From Prunus persica (lineage: Eukaryota; Streptophyta; Magnoliopsida; Rosales; Rosaceae), in the NCBI RefSeq assembly GCF_000346465.2, contig NC_034011.1, positions 21,278,264 to 21,342,263 of the forward strand: a stretch of DNA of 64,000 nucleotides. Reading direction: 5' to 3'. How positions within the stretch are numbered: position 1 is the stretch's first letter; every line of letters begins with the position of its first letter. The notes under the pieces were generated by a model. That model had not been told where the DNA came from, did not search any database, and was given only the letters and a program-made list of their open reading frames with translations. Shown in pieces: positions 46,677-58,321 of the stretch. Made by a program: the position numbers and the translations under genes.

Positions 46677-47150
46677 TTAGTTTTGAGGTTGTGCATCAAC
46701 AACCTCATTAGCATGGTTGCAGCACCTTACGCACTCTCTTCCATTGTAACTGCGCCTGCAGCAACCATAGTAGCAACGCCCTTCTCCTCCTCCTCCTCCT
46801 CCTCCATTTCCACCGTGTCCCGGGTTGCCACCGTATCCCCCACGACCCGGATCTCCCTGGTACCCTCCACCATATTTAGCATCACCTACATTGGGATTTG
46901 TAGCTTCCTCCGCAGCTGCAGGTCATGTAATAAAACGTGCATTTAACAAAAGATCATGGAGATTAAATGCCTCAAATATTTGTAATAAGTAAGTACTTCG
47001 CTTTATTTGACAAATAAATTTTGGTGACTCTAGCATTATTGTTAAGGAAAAGTGAAGCAAATTAAGCTCACCATTTGTGGCCACTTCGGAGGAGATGAGA
47101 AGGACAATGGCAAGGAAAAGACCACAGCAAATGAAAGCCTTGGAACCCAT
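46677..47150 (-). CDS. Secreted glycine-rich protein with C-terminal cysteine motif (copy C)
   Basis: Two exons on the minus strand: 47150-47072 and 46915-46677; 105 residues. The N terminus [20 protein letters not shown] then SEVAT is a textbook start of the plant GRP family (signal peptide). A short Ala/Glu linker follows, then the Gly-rich part [20 protein letters not shown] and a GGGGGGG run. The C-terminal domain CYYGCC...CVRCC precedes a polar end ([13 protein letters not shown]). Unlike copies A and B, the cysteines lie after the glycine region, as in GRP3-type proteins that bind wall-associated kinases. The splice donor GGTGAGCTT and acceptor CCTGCAG are good. A TATA-like CTATAAATAGAGG (minus) lies at about 47207-47219. 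Function is inferred from family only. Confidence 0.88.
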
Positions 47151-48213
47151 TTTACTTCAATTATTCAAAGAGAGACTAGAATGCTTTGGAAAGGAGGAAC
47201 CATGCCTCTATTTATAGGGAGAGATTGAGAGAGAGATAAAGGGAAGTGCATGTAGTGTCTATAAGATAACCTCACACCCGACAAGGCCACACCAGCAGAG
47301 TCTAGTTGGGGGGGTTGAAGAATTGCCTTCCAATTATCATTACTTAGTTCTCATTGCTTCTGTATCCATTTTCATATTATACTTACAATGAAAAAAGAAA
47401 TCGAAGTTTTAACCTAGCTTAATTCTAACTCGTTGCCTTACTCGATCATCTCTCACTATTTGGATTAAATCTATAAACGAAAGGTCGCGGCACATTAAGC
47501 CCAATGCCAAACTCAGAAATGAGGTATGCATAATATTAAAGCCAATTATTATAAATCAAGATATACAGAAACAAATATGATCAGACCGGTTTATTGCAGA
47601 ATTGGTATAACAAATTCCCATGATATATCTAATTGCATTACATTTATGAACCAAATTATTCTTGGGAGCGTCATGAGTGACGTGAATTGAATCTGATTCC
47701 TATCAAATGTCATTTACTCCTGCGAGGGCTCAGGACTCCATGCAAAATTATACACATGGAGTTTTGCAGTGAGTCAGAAAGAAGATCATGGAAGCATGGG
47801 GCTCATTTTCACCCATACAAGCCAGTTATGCATAGGCAGCTTGCATTAATTGCTAATGTTCTAGTCAAATAGATACGCAGTGTTATTAATTCACGCTTAA
47901 AATATGTAGAAAGTATATTTCATTTTAAAATAAATTGGCAATGAAGAGTAATTCAATACTTTATAAGTCCTTGTTAAATTTCTTAAATTTCTAATGTGGG
48001 ACTTTTTCATTTTTGTATTCTTGCAGCATATGTCGGTGTGATTATTACACCAAGAATTGACTCCTCATATTATTTCAAGGATACAAGATTAATTATCATC
48101 GTCTTTTAGAAATTATCCTTTTCAAAATATTCTACTTCTTCGAGCTTTTTCTAGAACTCTTGTTCTTGTTGGCCTCGTAAGACTGATGCATGCTGACTCA
48201 GGAACAAGAAAGT
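47151..48213. other. Promoter of glycine-rich gene C and intergenic DNA
   Basis: A TATA box lies at about 47210. Beyond about 47300 the sequence is AT-rich without a gene; a 61-codon frame at 47687-47872 has no family match. Confidence 0.4.
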
Positions 48214-48390
48214 CTTCTATGCAGGGACGGAGCTACAGTGGGGTCAATGGGGTCAAACGACCCTATGGACTCCAAGAATTCAAGGTAGAAGGTCCCTTTG
48301 ATTTGGTGTGTGACCCCATGGGCTGAAGAAGAGGAGTTGCAGAAGAGTGAGGAAGAAGAAGGTGAACAGGTTTTGTTTTTTTTTAATAAC

Positions 48391-48590
48391 AGAAGCTGGC
48401 CAAAACGACATCGTTTTGGCCCAGCTTCTAATTTTTTTTAAAAAACCGGCTGGCCAAAACGGCGTCATTTTGGGCCAGCGAATTTTTTTTAAAAAATGCG
48501 CTGGCCAAAACGCCGTCGTTTTGGACCAGCAGCAGCTTATTTTTTTTTTTAAAGACCTGGCCAAAACGACGTTGTTTTGGTCCAGGCCTT
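48391..48590. repeat. Four palindromic repeats in the hAT leader
   Basis: The motif CTGGCCAAAACG(A/G)CGTCGTTTTGG and its variants occur at 48396-48425, 48448-48480, 48499-48530 and 48556-48587, each a near-perfect inverted repeat centred on ACGNCGTCGT, separated by A/T runs. They lie about 170-370 bases inside the left end. Confidence 0.85.
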
Positions 48591-48847
48591 TGAAAAAAAA
48601 AATAAAACAGATTGTGAAGGGAACATAACAGCCAGTTCTCTTCGTGAAAAATCCCCACCCTCAGCCAGCCTTAGACCTCCAAAACCCCCATTTCCTAAAC
48701 CCTCAAACCTAAATCCCCAACCTCCACCCCCCACAACTCCTCCATTGCCGCCACTATCAGCAGCGCCGCCACTTCCAAAAGCTTGCCTCCGCTTCCACCA
48801 CCTCACAAATTCACAATTGAAGGTAAATACTAACTCTAAACCTAAAT

Positions 48848-49211
48848 TACATTGTTTTGATTTATTGTATGTTTCATTTATGAATTTGTTGTGGTTAATG
48901 GTATAAATTTGGTGTTCTCTTTAATTGATTTTAGTTATTGTTTTGATTTATTGAATGTTTCATTTATGAATTTTTTGTGGTTAATTGGTATAAATTTGGT
49001 GTTCTCTTTAATTGATTTTAGTTATTGTTTTGATTTATTGAATGTTTCATTTATGAATTTTTTGTGGTTAATTGGTATAAATTTGGTGTTCTCTTTAATT
49101 GATTTTAGTTATTGTTTTGATTTATTGAATGTTTCATGTATGAATTTTTTGTGGTTAATTGGTATAAATTTGGTGTGCTCTTTAATTGATTTTAGTTATT
49201 GTTTTGATTAA
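48848..49211. repeat. 87-bp tandem repeat before the transposase
   Basis: GTTATTGTTTTGATTTATTG recurs at 48934, 49021, 49108 and 49195, exactly 87 bases apart, with a partial earlier copy from 48848. Later copies are almost identical. Donor-like AAGGTAAATAC at 48820 and acceptor TTTATGTAG ending at 49220 suggest the array is in a leader intron. Because 87 is divisible by three, one frame stays open through the array. Confidence 0.9.
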
Positions 49212-49224
49212 TTTATGTAGCATT

Positions 49225-51578
49225 ATGGAAAGATTTTTTAAGAGAAAGTCATCATTGGGTAGTTCGGATAGTGTGGGTAGTTCAAGAACTTCAAGTTCAA
49301 GACAAAGTGAGTTAGATGAGGTGTTGGCTAATCTTCAGGCAGACCCGGGACTAAGAATTCGTATGATGGAGTATGATACTAATATTAGAGATGAGGTTCG
49401 AAGAGCATATCTACAAAAAGGGCCTTGTCAACCTAGAGGTCATTCTTTCCCACAAAGTAATATCTCAGGAATTAATCGACGCTTCATTCCCCAATGGTTT
49501 GATGAATTTGATTGGTTGGAGTATAGTGTATCTAAAGATGCTGCATTTTGTCTTTATTGCTATCTCTTTAAATCCAATTTTGAACAAGTGGGTAGTGAAG
49601 CCTTCACTGGAGCAGGGTTTAAGAATTGGAAGAAAGGGAGAGAAAGAATGAAGGTGCATGTTGGACCGGTTGGTAGTGTTCATAATAAAGCTAGAGAAGC
49701 TGCTACAAATTTGATGAATCAAAATACACATATTGAAACGGCTGTGAGCAAACACTCCGAACAAGCTCGTGTGGCATATCGAAGATGCTTAATTGCATCA
49801 ATCAAGTGTACTAAGTTTCTATTGAGACAAGGTCTTTCTTTTCGTGGAAATGATGAAAGTGCCACTTCAAGCAATAGGGGAAATTACTTGGAGCTATTGC
49901 AATTCCTTGCGGACAATGATGAGAAAGTTAAAGAAGTTGTGTTGGAAAATGCTCCGGGGAATCTCAAGTTAGTAGCTCCAAGTATTCAAAAAGATATTGT
50001 CAATGCATGTGCGGGGGAAACACTTGATGTTATCATGAGTGGTTTAAAAGATAGATTCTTTTCTATATTGGTGGATGAAGCACGTGATATTTCGGTGAAA
50101 GAGCAAATGGCTGTGGTGTTGCGTTATGTGGACGACTCCGGGCATGTAATTGAAAGGTTTGTGGGGGTTCAACATGTTACCGACACCACTTCAAGTTCAC
50201 TAAAGGATGCCATTGACATATTCTTTTCTTCCAATGGTTTGAGCTTTTCTAAGTTACGAGGACAAGGTTATGATGGAGCTAGCAATATGAGAGGTGAGTT
50301 GAATGGCCTTAAAACAAAGATTTTGAGAGAACAACCTGTGCATACTATGTTCATTGCTTTGCTCATCAACTTCAACTAGCACTTGTTGCCGTAGCAAAGA
50401 AGAATATTGATATTGCCTCTTTCTTCACAACCACTAATAGTGTGGTTAACCATGTTGGAGCATCTTGTAAGCGGCGTGATGCACTTAGAGCACAACTTCA
50501 AGAAGAGCTTGTGGTAGCTTTTGAAAATGATTGTCTTATCACGGGGCGAGGTTTGCATCAAGAAACAAGTCTCAAACGTGCCGGTGACACACGATGGAGC
50601 TCACATTACGGTACCATTATTAGCATCATTTCTATGTTTTCATCTGTGATTCATGTGCTTCAAATGATTATTGATGATAATCTCAATGATAGTGCCGGTG
50701 AAGCAAATAAGATTCAAAGGGAAATGCTTACTTTTCAGTTTGTGTTTCACTTATTCTTAATGAAAGCTATATTAGGACTCACAAATGATGTGTCACAAGC
50801 ATTGCAAAAGAAAGATCAAGAAATTGTGAATGCAATGGCTTTGGTGAAATCATGCAAGGAAAAGCTACATTGGATGAGGAATAATGGGTTTGATGCATTG
50901 GTTGAAGAGGTGTCTTCATTTTGTGACAAACATCATATTGATGTTCCTAACATGGATGAGGCATTCGTACTTCTAGGGAGGTCAAGGCGTAATGCTCCAA
51001 TAAAGACAAATCGTCATCATTATCGTGTGGAGCTTTTTATTTATGTCATTGATGAGCAACTTACGGAGTTGGATGATTGTTTTAATGAGGTAAATACTGA
51101 GTTGCTTATTTGTTTGGCATGTTTGAGTCCCAATGATTCATTTGTAGCTTTTGATAAACAAAAGCTACTTCGTCTTGCTCAATTTTATCCTCAAGACTTT
51201 TCGGATGGGGATATTTTGGCACTTGAAGATCAACTTGAGGTTTATATTCATTATGTGTGTTCGAGTAGTGATTTCTCTAACTTGCAAGGGATTGGTGATC
51301 TTGCAAAAAAAATGGTGGAGACAAGGATGCATCGAGCATTCAATTATGTGTATTTGCTTATTACATTGGCTCTAGTTTTACCGGTTGCTACTGCTTCAGT
51401 CGAGAGGGCATTTTCCGTCATGAATATTATCAAAGGTCCACTTCGAAACAAAATGGTAGATCAGTGGTTGAATGATAGCTTACTTGTTTACGTTGAGAAG
51501 GATGTTTTTGATTGTATTGAAAATGAAGCTATAATGCTACGTTTTCAAAATATGAAACCTCGTCGTGGCCAATTGTAA
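49225..51578 (+). pseudogene. hAT transposase (TTF-type zinc finger, HAT dimerisation) with one frameshift
   Basis: Starting at ATG 49225 (MERFFKRKSSLGSSDSVG), the frame is open to about 50337. A single missing base in the context GAACAACCTGTGCAT shifts it, and the original frame resumes to TAA at 51578. Intended length is about 784 residues. The N-terminal part has the TTF-type finger region (RRFIPQWFDEFDWLEYS, AAFCLYCYLF). The middle is a DUF4371/RNase H-like core (FFSILVDEARDISVKEQMAV, RGQGYDGASNMRGELNGL). The C terminus has the hAT dimerisation block (PVATASVERAFSVMN, then KMVDQWLNDSLLVYVEKD). Such products cut and paste the element in the nucleus. Apart from the lesion the frame is clean, so a sequencing error at the break cannot be excluded. 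Gene databases often name these ZMYM1-like. Confidence 0.88.
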
Positions 51579-51723
51579 TTTGTAATGTTGTTTTTTACAT
51601 GAATTATCAATGAATGTACTATAGTTTCATTTTCAATGTTATTTTCATCTTTAAAAAAAAAAATTGAACTTTTACACTATGACCCTACAAGATAAGATTT
51701 CTGGATCCGTCCCTGCTTCTATG

Positions 51724-51786
51724 ACAACCAAACAGAGCCTCTTTACCACTACTTTGGCTATTGGTGTAGTAGAATTAAAAACAAGC

Positions 51787-51827
<41 letters not shown>

Positions 51828-52717
51828 AGCTTTATTTCCATTTTTTTTATTGTCCCATAAGAATAACACACAGTAAATGCAAAAATCTGTGTGTTTCTCA
51901 CCGAAAGTTTACTTTGCCCAATGCGTCCGACCTGCAGACTTTGTGTAGTCAATAGTCAATGTATTCTGAGTTTTGACTTTTCTTTCCGCGCTGGGTAGGC
52001 CAACTGGATTTGAAATGTGCGGGTGCCCACCATTTCTTCCACCCACTGAATTGACCACAACAGTTTCAAACTGGAAAATTGAGGCACAATTTTGACATAT
52101 AAGGTGATGAATTAGCTTTTATATGGCAACATAAAAATAATACTTGTACTTGGTTCTCTAATTTTACTTTCAATGTTCCGGCTAAATTGATGCCCGGTAT
52201 TAGACCGTTAGAAATTCTTAGAGGATCTTGTAATCTTTTTGTTAGAAAAATAAAATTAACAATAGCATTTGCTAGTGGCCACAACACCTAGGATTTTTTT
52301 TCTTTTATTTTTTGAGTCATAGAACGACTCCTAGTAGCGAAATTCTATAGTGAGGGTGCTATATATAACTTCTCATGTGAGCCTGCATATTATCAATATG
52401 ATCATTTTATTAAATTTAAATAAAATTACTATTCAAATAAATCATACAGCTAATATAAAAGTCCACATATATAACCCATATATTCCACCCATACATTTTG
52501 GAACAATCACTGTTGGTCTTTCTTTTCTTTTCAGAATGTAAAGTTGGTTTGGGTACTAACTAACATAAAACCCGTGGATTGGAGAAACGATGGGCCAAAA
52601 GAGCAATATTTGTCCCCCATGCATGCGTCCATAAATACCCTCAATACCAATTTGTTCCCCATCTTAATCAAAAGCTTAACTTTCTTGTGATCAAAACTCA
52701 AGCTAGCTTAAGAGAAA
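51724..52717. other. Intergenic region and EF-hand gene promoter
   Basis: 51792-51821 is a (CT)n run. A TATA-like CCATAAATACCC at 52629-52640 lies about 80 bases before the EF-hand start codon. No other feature is seen. Confidence 0.5.
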
Positions 52718-53140
52718 ATGAGCGTAGAAGTATTGGATGGTGCCACAATTGTCAACTTTGTGGAGGATGAAGAGGCATTCAACCTTGCGGTACATCATCG
52801 TTTTGGTAATCTTGACACTAACCATGATGGTCTACTTTGTTATGCAGAGATGTTGAAGGAGCTTCAGTCTCTGAGGGTCTTCGAGACACACTATGGCATT
52901 GATGTGAAGCCAGACCCAGAAGAGATTGCTCGTGTCTATGACTCTCTGTTCGTGCAGTTTGATCATGACTCAAATGGGGCCGTTGATTTGGAAGAGTTCA
53001 AGGCTGAAACCAAGCGTATGATGCTTGCTATGGCCAATGGGATGGGGTTCTTGCCAGTTCAAATGGTTTTGGAAGAAGATAGCTTCCTGAAGAAAGCTGT
53101 GGAAAGAGAGTCCACCCAAATCAAGCAGCTGCTTAATTAA
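52718..53140 (+). CDS. Two-EF-hand calcium-binding protein
   Basis: Intronless, 140 residues. EF-hand loop 1 is DTNHDGLLCYAE (residues 33-44) and loop 2 is DHDSNGAVDLEE (82-93). Both have acidic residues at positions 1 and 12 and Gly at position 6. Loop 1 has Cys at position 9, where Asp, Ser or Thr is more usual, so it may bind Ca2+ more weakly. The flanking helices (AVHHRFGNL, ARVYDSLFVQFD, EFKAETKRMMLAMANG) fit the EF-hand pattern. No signal peptide or membrane segment; probably a cytosolic or nuclear Ca2+ sensor. Plants have a small family of such single-exon proteins of about 140 residues, poorly characterised. ATG 52718 is the first in frame, just after the TATA-proximal leader. Confidence 0.9.
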   Translation: MSVEVLDGATIVNFVEDEEAFNLAVHHRFGNLDTNHDGLLCYAEMLKELQSLRVFETHYGIDVKPDPEEIARVYDSLFVQFDHDSNGAVDLEEFKAETKRMMLAMANGMGFLPVQMVLEEDSFLKKAVERESTQIKQLLN

Positions 53141-53403
53141 GCTCATTACTAGATTGTATTTGTCTACTTGCTACTTTTAAGAGCCTTATGCGAATTGTTG
53201 ATTTTTATGTTTGATTTCCTTTTTGCTAATGAAAAGTAAAATCACTGTAATTCTTTGGATTTTATGACATGAATTCTGAGTGTAAAAGTTTCGTAACATG
53301 AGACAATTTTCTAATCATTTTTACAAAAATTTCTCCCTGAAATCTTTCATTCTATCTTTTACTATGTACATCTAATCATAAGTTTCAAGATTTCTACCAA
53401 CAG

Positions 53404-56400
53404 TTACAAAAACAAACACATCTCGGGAGCTGGAACGAAGGAGAGAATGTCTTCACCGAACAACTCAAACAACGATACCAGGAGATGCCCAGAATTTAAG
53501 TCATCCTTCCAAACCTGAGTGAGCAGAGCTGATTTCTTTAGAGACCGACCAGAAGCCCTGTCCCTTCTACTTCTGCTGTTTGAAACGCCCTCATTAGGCA
53601 TCTGCCCAGAAGATGATGGGGGGGCTGCATCAGGATCCCCTGAAGGGGCTGGAGTTGCTATTTCTACTTCCATGTGAGACGGTGAAGAATTAGTTGGCAC
53701 TAAACCCGTAGGCCCGTCAGTTGCAATTTTCTTCAGGGGTGGTTGCTCTTCCATGTGCTCCACACTTCCCTTGCGTTTATCTTAATGATGCATAGGAGAA
53801 TCAGAGTTAAGATTTTATCTAAATAATAACCTTGAAAACTAAGGATTCTTCACCCTATTGGACAATCAACCCCATTTATCAGCTTTTCAAATACATCAAA
53901 GGGGTGTTTCCTTCATTATGCCAAAAATCTAGTACATATAAGAGCAAAATCTCAAACCGAAAAGGATTGCAGGTGGGAAGGGAAAACAAAAACTCTTTCT
54001 TGCACCCATGGTTCTGGCGTGTTACAATTGAAACCCATACAACATGCAACTTAAAGGTGCCCAACCCATAAATATCATAGTATTAGTGCTTCTTGTATAC
54101 CCATTCGAGTAGTATGATCTAAATTCTATTGCCAGGCATTTACAAATTATTCCAGTAATTTAGTTGATTAGCAAATGCAATTCAGAGTTTTGCAGCTCCC
54201 TTGATTTTGATGTGCAGCATGCAATAGGCATGCAGTGAAAGAGGAGCCGAAACCCACATATATGCTATAGTTCCATGCTCGTTTAATCAAATTAAGTAGT
54301 ATAATCTATTCTACTGGAAAGCAGTTAACAAATCATTTTACCAATCTGAATTATCAGGAAATGAGATTTATTATAAACCAAGCATACATTAACACTCATT
54401 GAAGGTCTTACTTGGCATAGTAATGACTCTTTGACTGGTACTCCAGAAAGATTGGGGTGCTGGAGATGGCAAAAGTGGGAACATCTTGAGCCTATCATAA
54501 ATGCATTGACCCGCTGCATTCTGGAATAAGCATACTCTCATTAGCAAGCCTTTCTTAAAAATTTTCCAAAGATATATAAAGGTATGAAAAGAGACTCACC
54601 AACAGGGCTCCATAAACACGCCAAGCTTCATGCCTCTTCATCTCATTCTTTTGCTTGTCAAGAAGCAGCTCTGGTTCAAGAAGTCGCAGATATGTCTCCA
54701 GATTTGGCAGCACAAGAAGGCGAACCTGCATTGGAAAAACATCACAAACGGCTAAAAATCCTTACCATAAGTAAAAAAAAAAAAAAAAAAAAAAAAAAGA
54801 AAAAAAAGAAAAAAAAAAGATGCATATTTCCCACAAAACACAAATCCCGCAAGAAAGATGCAGGTTTCTAGTGAAACAAAGATTCAGAAATCACCATAGC
54901 CTAGAAAAGGGGGGAGAGGGGGGTTAAATGGACTTTAGCAGAATAAAAGTTCAGACGTACTGAGGAATTTATCTCTAGTTTTCTAGATGTGTTTTAATAT
55001 AATATCTTTACTTTTCTATAGGTAGTCATTAGCAAAAGAGAAAAAATATTGCAAATATCTTCCATTCCATCGTTATTGACCTTCTAGGAATCAGAATAAA
55101 GACTAAAAAGATAACCAGGGAGCCAGCTAGCTTCATTTAACAGTAATTATCTTTTCTCATGTATGGAAATAAATGATAGAACGGGGAAAGAAGAACCTTA
55201 TGGGAAGAACCACGAGGGATATTACTACAAGTTGAACTCATAGTCCAAAACATGCACTGGATAACTGTAAATTAATTTCTTAGTTGCAAGGAGCATGAGG
55301 TATTACCACACTGGGGCCTAGAGCAGCTAAACCTTGAATTGCACCATAGTGTTGAGTCAATGTCCGCTTTGGGTCCAAAAATGCATTGACCAAAGTTTTT
55401 GTAAGACGGGACTGGAGAGTGTTATAGACATGCCCAAACCTGCAACAGTTCAGAAACTTCAATTCCATAGGTAAGATGTCAAATTCACACCCAAAATCTG
55501 AATGGAAAACAGAGATCCACCTCCATCGTATCTAGAGCAATATTTTCAAAACAACAATTTTACATGGTAGATTGATAGCATCGACCGTGTTACAGTGTTA
55601 ACAGAAACAAGTATTCTATTCTAACAATATAGCATAAAGGAAAAAAAAAAAAAAACCAAAGATTAACTAGAATCTGAACAGAATGTGCACTTCATATACA
55701 GTAGGCTGACTAACAAACCAAAATCACGAAAGAGTGGAACTGGGTCTGGACATGACCAAGTTCAAGTCACAAGAGAAGACTAGGAGATGCCAACCGAAAG
55801 ATAAGCATGCATGAAGGTAAACAGAAATTTAAATACAAGCAAATAACAAGCCTAACCTTTTGCAGATTGAAGCAACCAGGTTCGCAGTGAAGTCCCTAAG
55901 TTCCCAATGGTTGTCAGCAAACCTATTGCCTAACCTTTTCGCAACAAGGCAAGTGACCACAGATGGCATCAATTGGTGTAGCTGACCCAAAAAACAAAAG
56001 GAAAGGAAAAAAACAGAGGTGTCAGAGTACAACTGCCATATAAATAACACATTTTATCTTAACTACCATCTTACATGCTTTAGCCCCATGATAAAAAACG
56101 GAGTCCAGATAAGGGAACCACTCAATATAAATAGGATGAGTTTGAAGAAGATAAACAATGATTACCAATCCATGCATACAGAAATATGAATGTGCAAATT
56201 TTGTTCATAACTAGAAAGGAACTGAAAAAAAGACAAGAAGAAGGTAAGGAAAAAGTATAGGTGATATCTTTTGAAGGTCAGTCCAACAAGTTAACAGGGT
56301 TGCATCCACCATATCACATGTTTAGAGATACTACCATCAGCCACCCCAAGTGTCAATCCAGGAAAAGACCGAATTCAACTTAGACATGATTGTATAGACG

Positions 56401-58321
56401 TTCACGTAACCGTATAAAATACATGAATAGACATTAACTTACAAGAGGGTCTCCAAGGAAAAGAAGGAAACAAAGAAGAAAGAAACACTTACATAAGGTT
56501 CTATGTGCATGTGAGGATTCTGGAGAAGACTCCGAACAACTCGCATTAAAGCAAATAGAAGTGGATAATCATTCAGACCACGAGAAACCTGATATTAATT
56601 AAGAACAGTTGGTATAAGTAACAAATGGCTATATATCACACTCTTATAGTAGCTATCAGCAATAATTTCAAGATTTCTCACCTCATCAGCTATAAAGCAT
56701 GTGAAATAAGGAACTAATGGATGAAGTCCCGAATCAGTGGCCAAACTCACTAATGCTTCCTTAAAAATAACCAAATCGGACCTACTCACGACAAGCTCAG
56801 TGATTTTGTCAAAATATAGCTGCAAAGGCAACAAAAAGAAAGAACATGTAAACAAGATGCAAAATGAAGAAATACCAAAATATAAGAGCAGACAGTGAAA
56901 TATTACCTGAAGTTCCCTAGACAATATGTGCTTAACTGGTAATTTAATGTCAACAGGAATTCCATCATCCTTCTGTTCATACTTTTTACTATCAGAAGGA
57001 GCTGCAAGTACTACAGACACAGAACAAAAGAACACAAGTTAGATTACAAACCCGGGCTAACAAAAGCAGAAAAGTTGAAAATTAAGTTTATTCCAGTTCC
57101 CCATAATATATTCAAAAAGAATTATCACTGAATAACAGATTCATTTCTCCATACATTTTACATAAATTAAATTCCAGCAGACAAAACAAAGAATGTGGCA
57201 TACGCTGCAGACCACGTTTCATGCTACATACAACTTCAAACTTTAGATAGTGTCATATACCCCATAGAATGCTTTGTTTTACCAAAGCTAATTCCCAGAA
57301 TGACAGAGGTTCAACCTTTTCATATTCTGGAACAACTACAACTCCTAAATTGGAAGTGTGATTTGCGAGCAACAATTATTTGTACAATCTATATATTAGA
57401 GACAAACCTTCTACAGGAGCATTTTCTGGAATTGCAGGTTGTACACCTTCTATAGCTAGCCAGTGACAAACAATTCCAGTATCAAGTGGCGCTTTTGGTA
57501 AAGGAGCTTCAATCACCTATAGTCAAACAGAAATATGGAACATTAAAAGGCAACATACAAAATCAAGTAGAAAGTGTAATCAGATTACTCAGTAATTCTT
57601 ACATCTTTAAATTCAACATCCTTGTCGTCGATGTAAAACAAGTCCCTATGTCCAATAGCTCTTTTGAACCGCAAAGGACCCCCAGAAACATAACCATATA
57701 TTGGCTGGTGAGGAGTAGAATAAGCAAAATGAGATTCAAAAGAATAAACAAAACCACCATGTTAATTTAATTATCTGCAAGACTCCCTCACCTCAACGTT
57801 TCTTAAGTTGAGTGCGCCATCAACATCATCAGCCGTCAATCTAGTTCTCCTCGAGTGACGCATGCATTTAATAGCCTCCTGCACTTTCATTACAACCAAA
57901 TTATACTGGATCTTCCATTGTCTCAATTCACCAAAAATAACTAACTGCACTATCTCCTGTAACTTAAACAAGCTCCTTAGAAGCACAGACCTATTAAGCA
58001 AAACAAAAGCAACCTAATTTAGACTATGTCATCACTAGCATAATTACTAGTCTATTATTCATTCTCAATCTTACCACATAAACAAGCAACCCAAATTCCC
58101 AAATTACAACTTACTAGTACAACCGCAAATGATTGAAAACAACAATGGCAAAACAAACCCATATCATAATTATGGCAAAACAAGTCAAGAATTACCTGCA
58201 TAACCTCACGCAGGCGATATTCGACATCGGGAGCTAGAGCGAGAGCAACATCTGGAGACAAGTTGTTGATCCCAATGCTTTGTGCAATTACTTCAACATT
58301 CTCTTTAGGCACAATGCTCAT
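53404..58321 (-). CDS. TAF6: Transcription initiation factor TFIID subunit 6
   Basis: Twelve exons on the minus strand: 58321-58196, 57878-57792, 57704-57603, 57516-57408, 57010-56907, 56819-56682, 56588-56493, 55981-55857, 55439-55307, 54725-54600, 54520-54412, 53780-53404; 543 residues, all phases consistent. TAF6 is a core subunit of TFIID that pairs with TAF9 through an N-terminal histone fold. Here that is residues ~1-70 ([40 protein letters not shown]). A linker follows ([20 protein letters not shown]). The HEAT-repeat domain spans about 170-420 ([58 protein letters not shown]). The tail after [10 protein letters not shown] is low-complexity, Pro/Ser-rich, ending in [12 protein letters not shown]. 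Length and exon structure fit the plant protein. Exons are short and introns modest. Confidence 0.95.
54773..54820. repeat. Poly-A tract in TAF6 intron
   Basis: A run of about 26 A, then A-rich sequence, in the intron between 54726 and 55306; on the coding strand it is a T-run. Prone to length error. Confidence 0.8.

Larger units (their letters stand above)
48222..51715 (+). mobile_element. hAT-family transposon, 3,494 bp, near-complete
   Basis: Terminal inverted repeats CAGGGACGGAGCTAC (left) and CAGGGACGGATCC (right, minus strand) are flanked by a perfect 8-bp target-site duplication, CTTCTATG, at 48214-48221 and 51716-51723. An 8-bp duplication and CAGGG-type ends define hAT elements. Internal order: leader with four palindromic repeats (48391-48590), a Pro-rich stretch, an 87-bp tandem repeat (48848-49211), the transposase gene (49225-51578) and a short 3' end. 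The perfect duplication and one lesion suggest a fairly recent insertion. Confidence 0.93.

Noticed and set aside
48577..48906. Proline-rich plus-strand frame in the hAT leader
   Set aside because: Low-complexity CCN/CCT sequence in the 5' untranslated part; it does not join the transposase in frame.
48891..49211. 106-codon frame made of 29-residue repeats
   Set aside because: It follows from an 87-base minisatellite; flanking splice signals place it in an intron and the peptide resembles nothing known to me.
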